From Caenorhabditis elegans (Eukaryota > Nematoda > Chromadorea > Rhabditida > Rhabditidae), in NCBI RefSeq assembly GCF_000002985.6, contig NC_003284.9:3596001-3660000 (forward strand): a stretch of DNA of 64,000 bases, in the 5' to 3' direction. Both the position numbers and the translations under genes were made by a program. Below the pieces are notes generated by a model, which searched no databases, was not told the DNA's origin, and worked only from the letters and a program-made list of their open reading frames with translations. Below are positions 63,492 to 64,000 of the stretch, one piece after another (within the stretch, counting starts at the first letter, position 1; each line of letters starts with the position of its first letter).

Positions 63492-64000
63492 ATGCTGACC
63501 GTCTGTCTATATTTGGTCGTCTTTCCAATTTTTGCTTCTTCGCAGTTTTTATCATATGATGGTAGGTGAAGCTTCAGAAAATTCAATTTCATGTCCCAAT
63601 TTTCAGCAATTCGAATGAGGGTACCAGGACGTTGTATGTTGGGTGACTATGATTGCGGGTTAGGTCAGTGTGTTCCAATTTCTCAATTTCGAGATGGAAA
63701 ACCTGATTGTATGGATGGTAGCGATGAATGTAAGTACATGAAGCAATATGATTTTAAGGTAATTCACGTTTAGGGTGTTTCATCGGTCAAGTTAGTTGTG
63801 GTCCAGTTTATTGTGCAGATTACAAAGATGCACTTCCATGTATTGTTTATCCTAAATGTGACGGTTCATCAAAACAACTTCCATGGTGTTCTACGTCAAG
63901 TGAGTTCATTTTAGGTTTACCTAATAATCTCGATTAGTATATTAGACATTTGAAGGGAGTAACTTCCTGCTAAACAATTGAAAACTGCCATGGAATTTCG
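63492..64000 (+). CDS. Secreted LDL-receptor class A repeat protein, 5' part
   Basis: Three exons are visible and in frame: 63492-63561, 63607-63729 and 63774-63899. The last ends in phase 1 at a good donor (TCA A|gtgagt), so the gene continues past the right edge. The N-terminus MLTVCLYLVVFPIFASS is a signal peptide. Residues about 33-65 form one LDLa module: Cys in RCMLGDYDC, GQCVPIS, KPDCMDGSDEWC, with the calcium-binding D-x-x-D-x-S-D-E. A further Cys-rich segment follows (SCGPVYC, PCIVYPKCDG, PWCSTS) that is not a standard LDLa or EGF. Probably an extracellular or matrix protein; the full product cannot be named. Confidence 0.85.

Overview
The window is nematode nuclear DNA, most probably Caenorhabditis elegans or a very close relative. 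It is AT-rich. Its genes have many small exons split by short introns with GTAAGT/GTTTGT-type donors and TTTTCAG-type acceptors, and there are many short palindromic repeats. Three neighbouring minus-strand genes (a sigma-class GST, a TM-SMP-C2-C1 lipid-transfer protein and the NDR kinase SAX-1) match my recollection of the C. elegans X-chromosome neighbourhood around sax-1 (R11G1 clone). That placement is from memory and was not checked by a search. Gene models were assembled by hand from reading frames plus splice sites, with phase checked at every junction. Layout of the left half: (1) 1-351, minus, 5' end of a predicted secreted protein. (2) 1421-4740, minus, SEC14-like CRAL-TRIO + GOLD protein. 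(3) 5840-8147, plus, 236-aa Tyr/Arg/Ser-rich protein. (4) 8510-9734, minus, WBP2-like GRAM/PPxY adaptor. (5) 10879-15090, minus, 699-aa protein with a C-terminal P-loop GTPase domain. (6) 17397-21378, minus, 599-aa DEG/ENaC channel subunit. (7) 21379-27852, a gene-poor stretch that holds a tRNA-derived SINE with a perfect 12-bp target-site duplication. Layout of the right half: (8) 27853-32089 and 32316-35011, plus, two tandem paralogous carbohydrate sulfotransferases of matching exon structure. (9) 35005-36502, a duplicated gene-B 3' end flanking an 11-bp minisatellite. (10) 36555-37750, minus, GST. (11) 43504-48855, minus, PDZD8/TMEM24-class lipid-transfer protein at membrane contacts. (12) 51245-54135, minus, SAX-1, with a 470-bp hAT-type element (8-bp target-site duplication) in intron 4. 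(13) 56017-61204, plus, three small genes: an acidic 112-aa protein, a secreted 132-aa protein behind a TATA box, and a 105-aa charged protein. (14) 63492 to the edge, plus, 5' part of a secreted LDL-receptor class A protein. The genes do not form one pathway. The only clear functional pair is the two tandem sulfotransferases. sax-1 and the adjacent SMP gene share strand, but 2.4 kb separates them. The most noteworthy observations are the intact SINE, the hAT element with its dense TCGGCTAA motif, the minisatellite-bearing segmental duplication, the unclassified N-terminal half and atypical G4 of the GTPase, and the weak resemblance of the 236-aa protein to the flightin WYR module. I found no clearly new multi-gene system.
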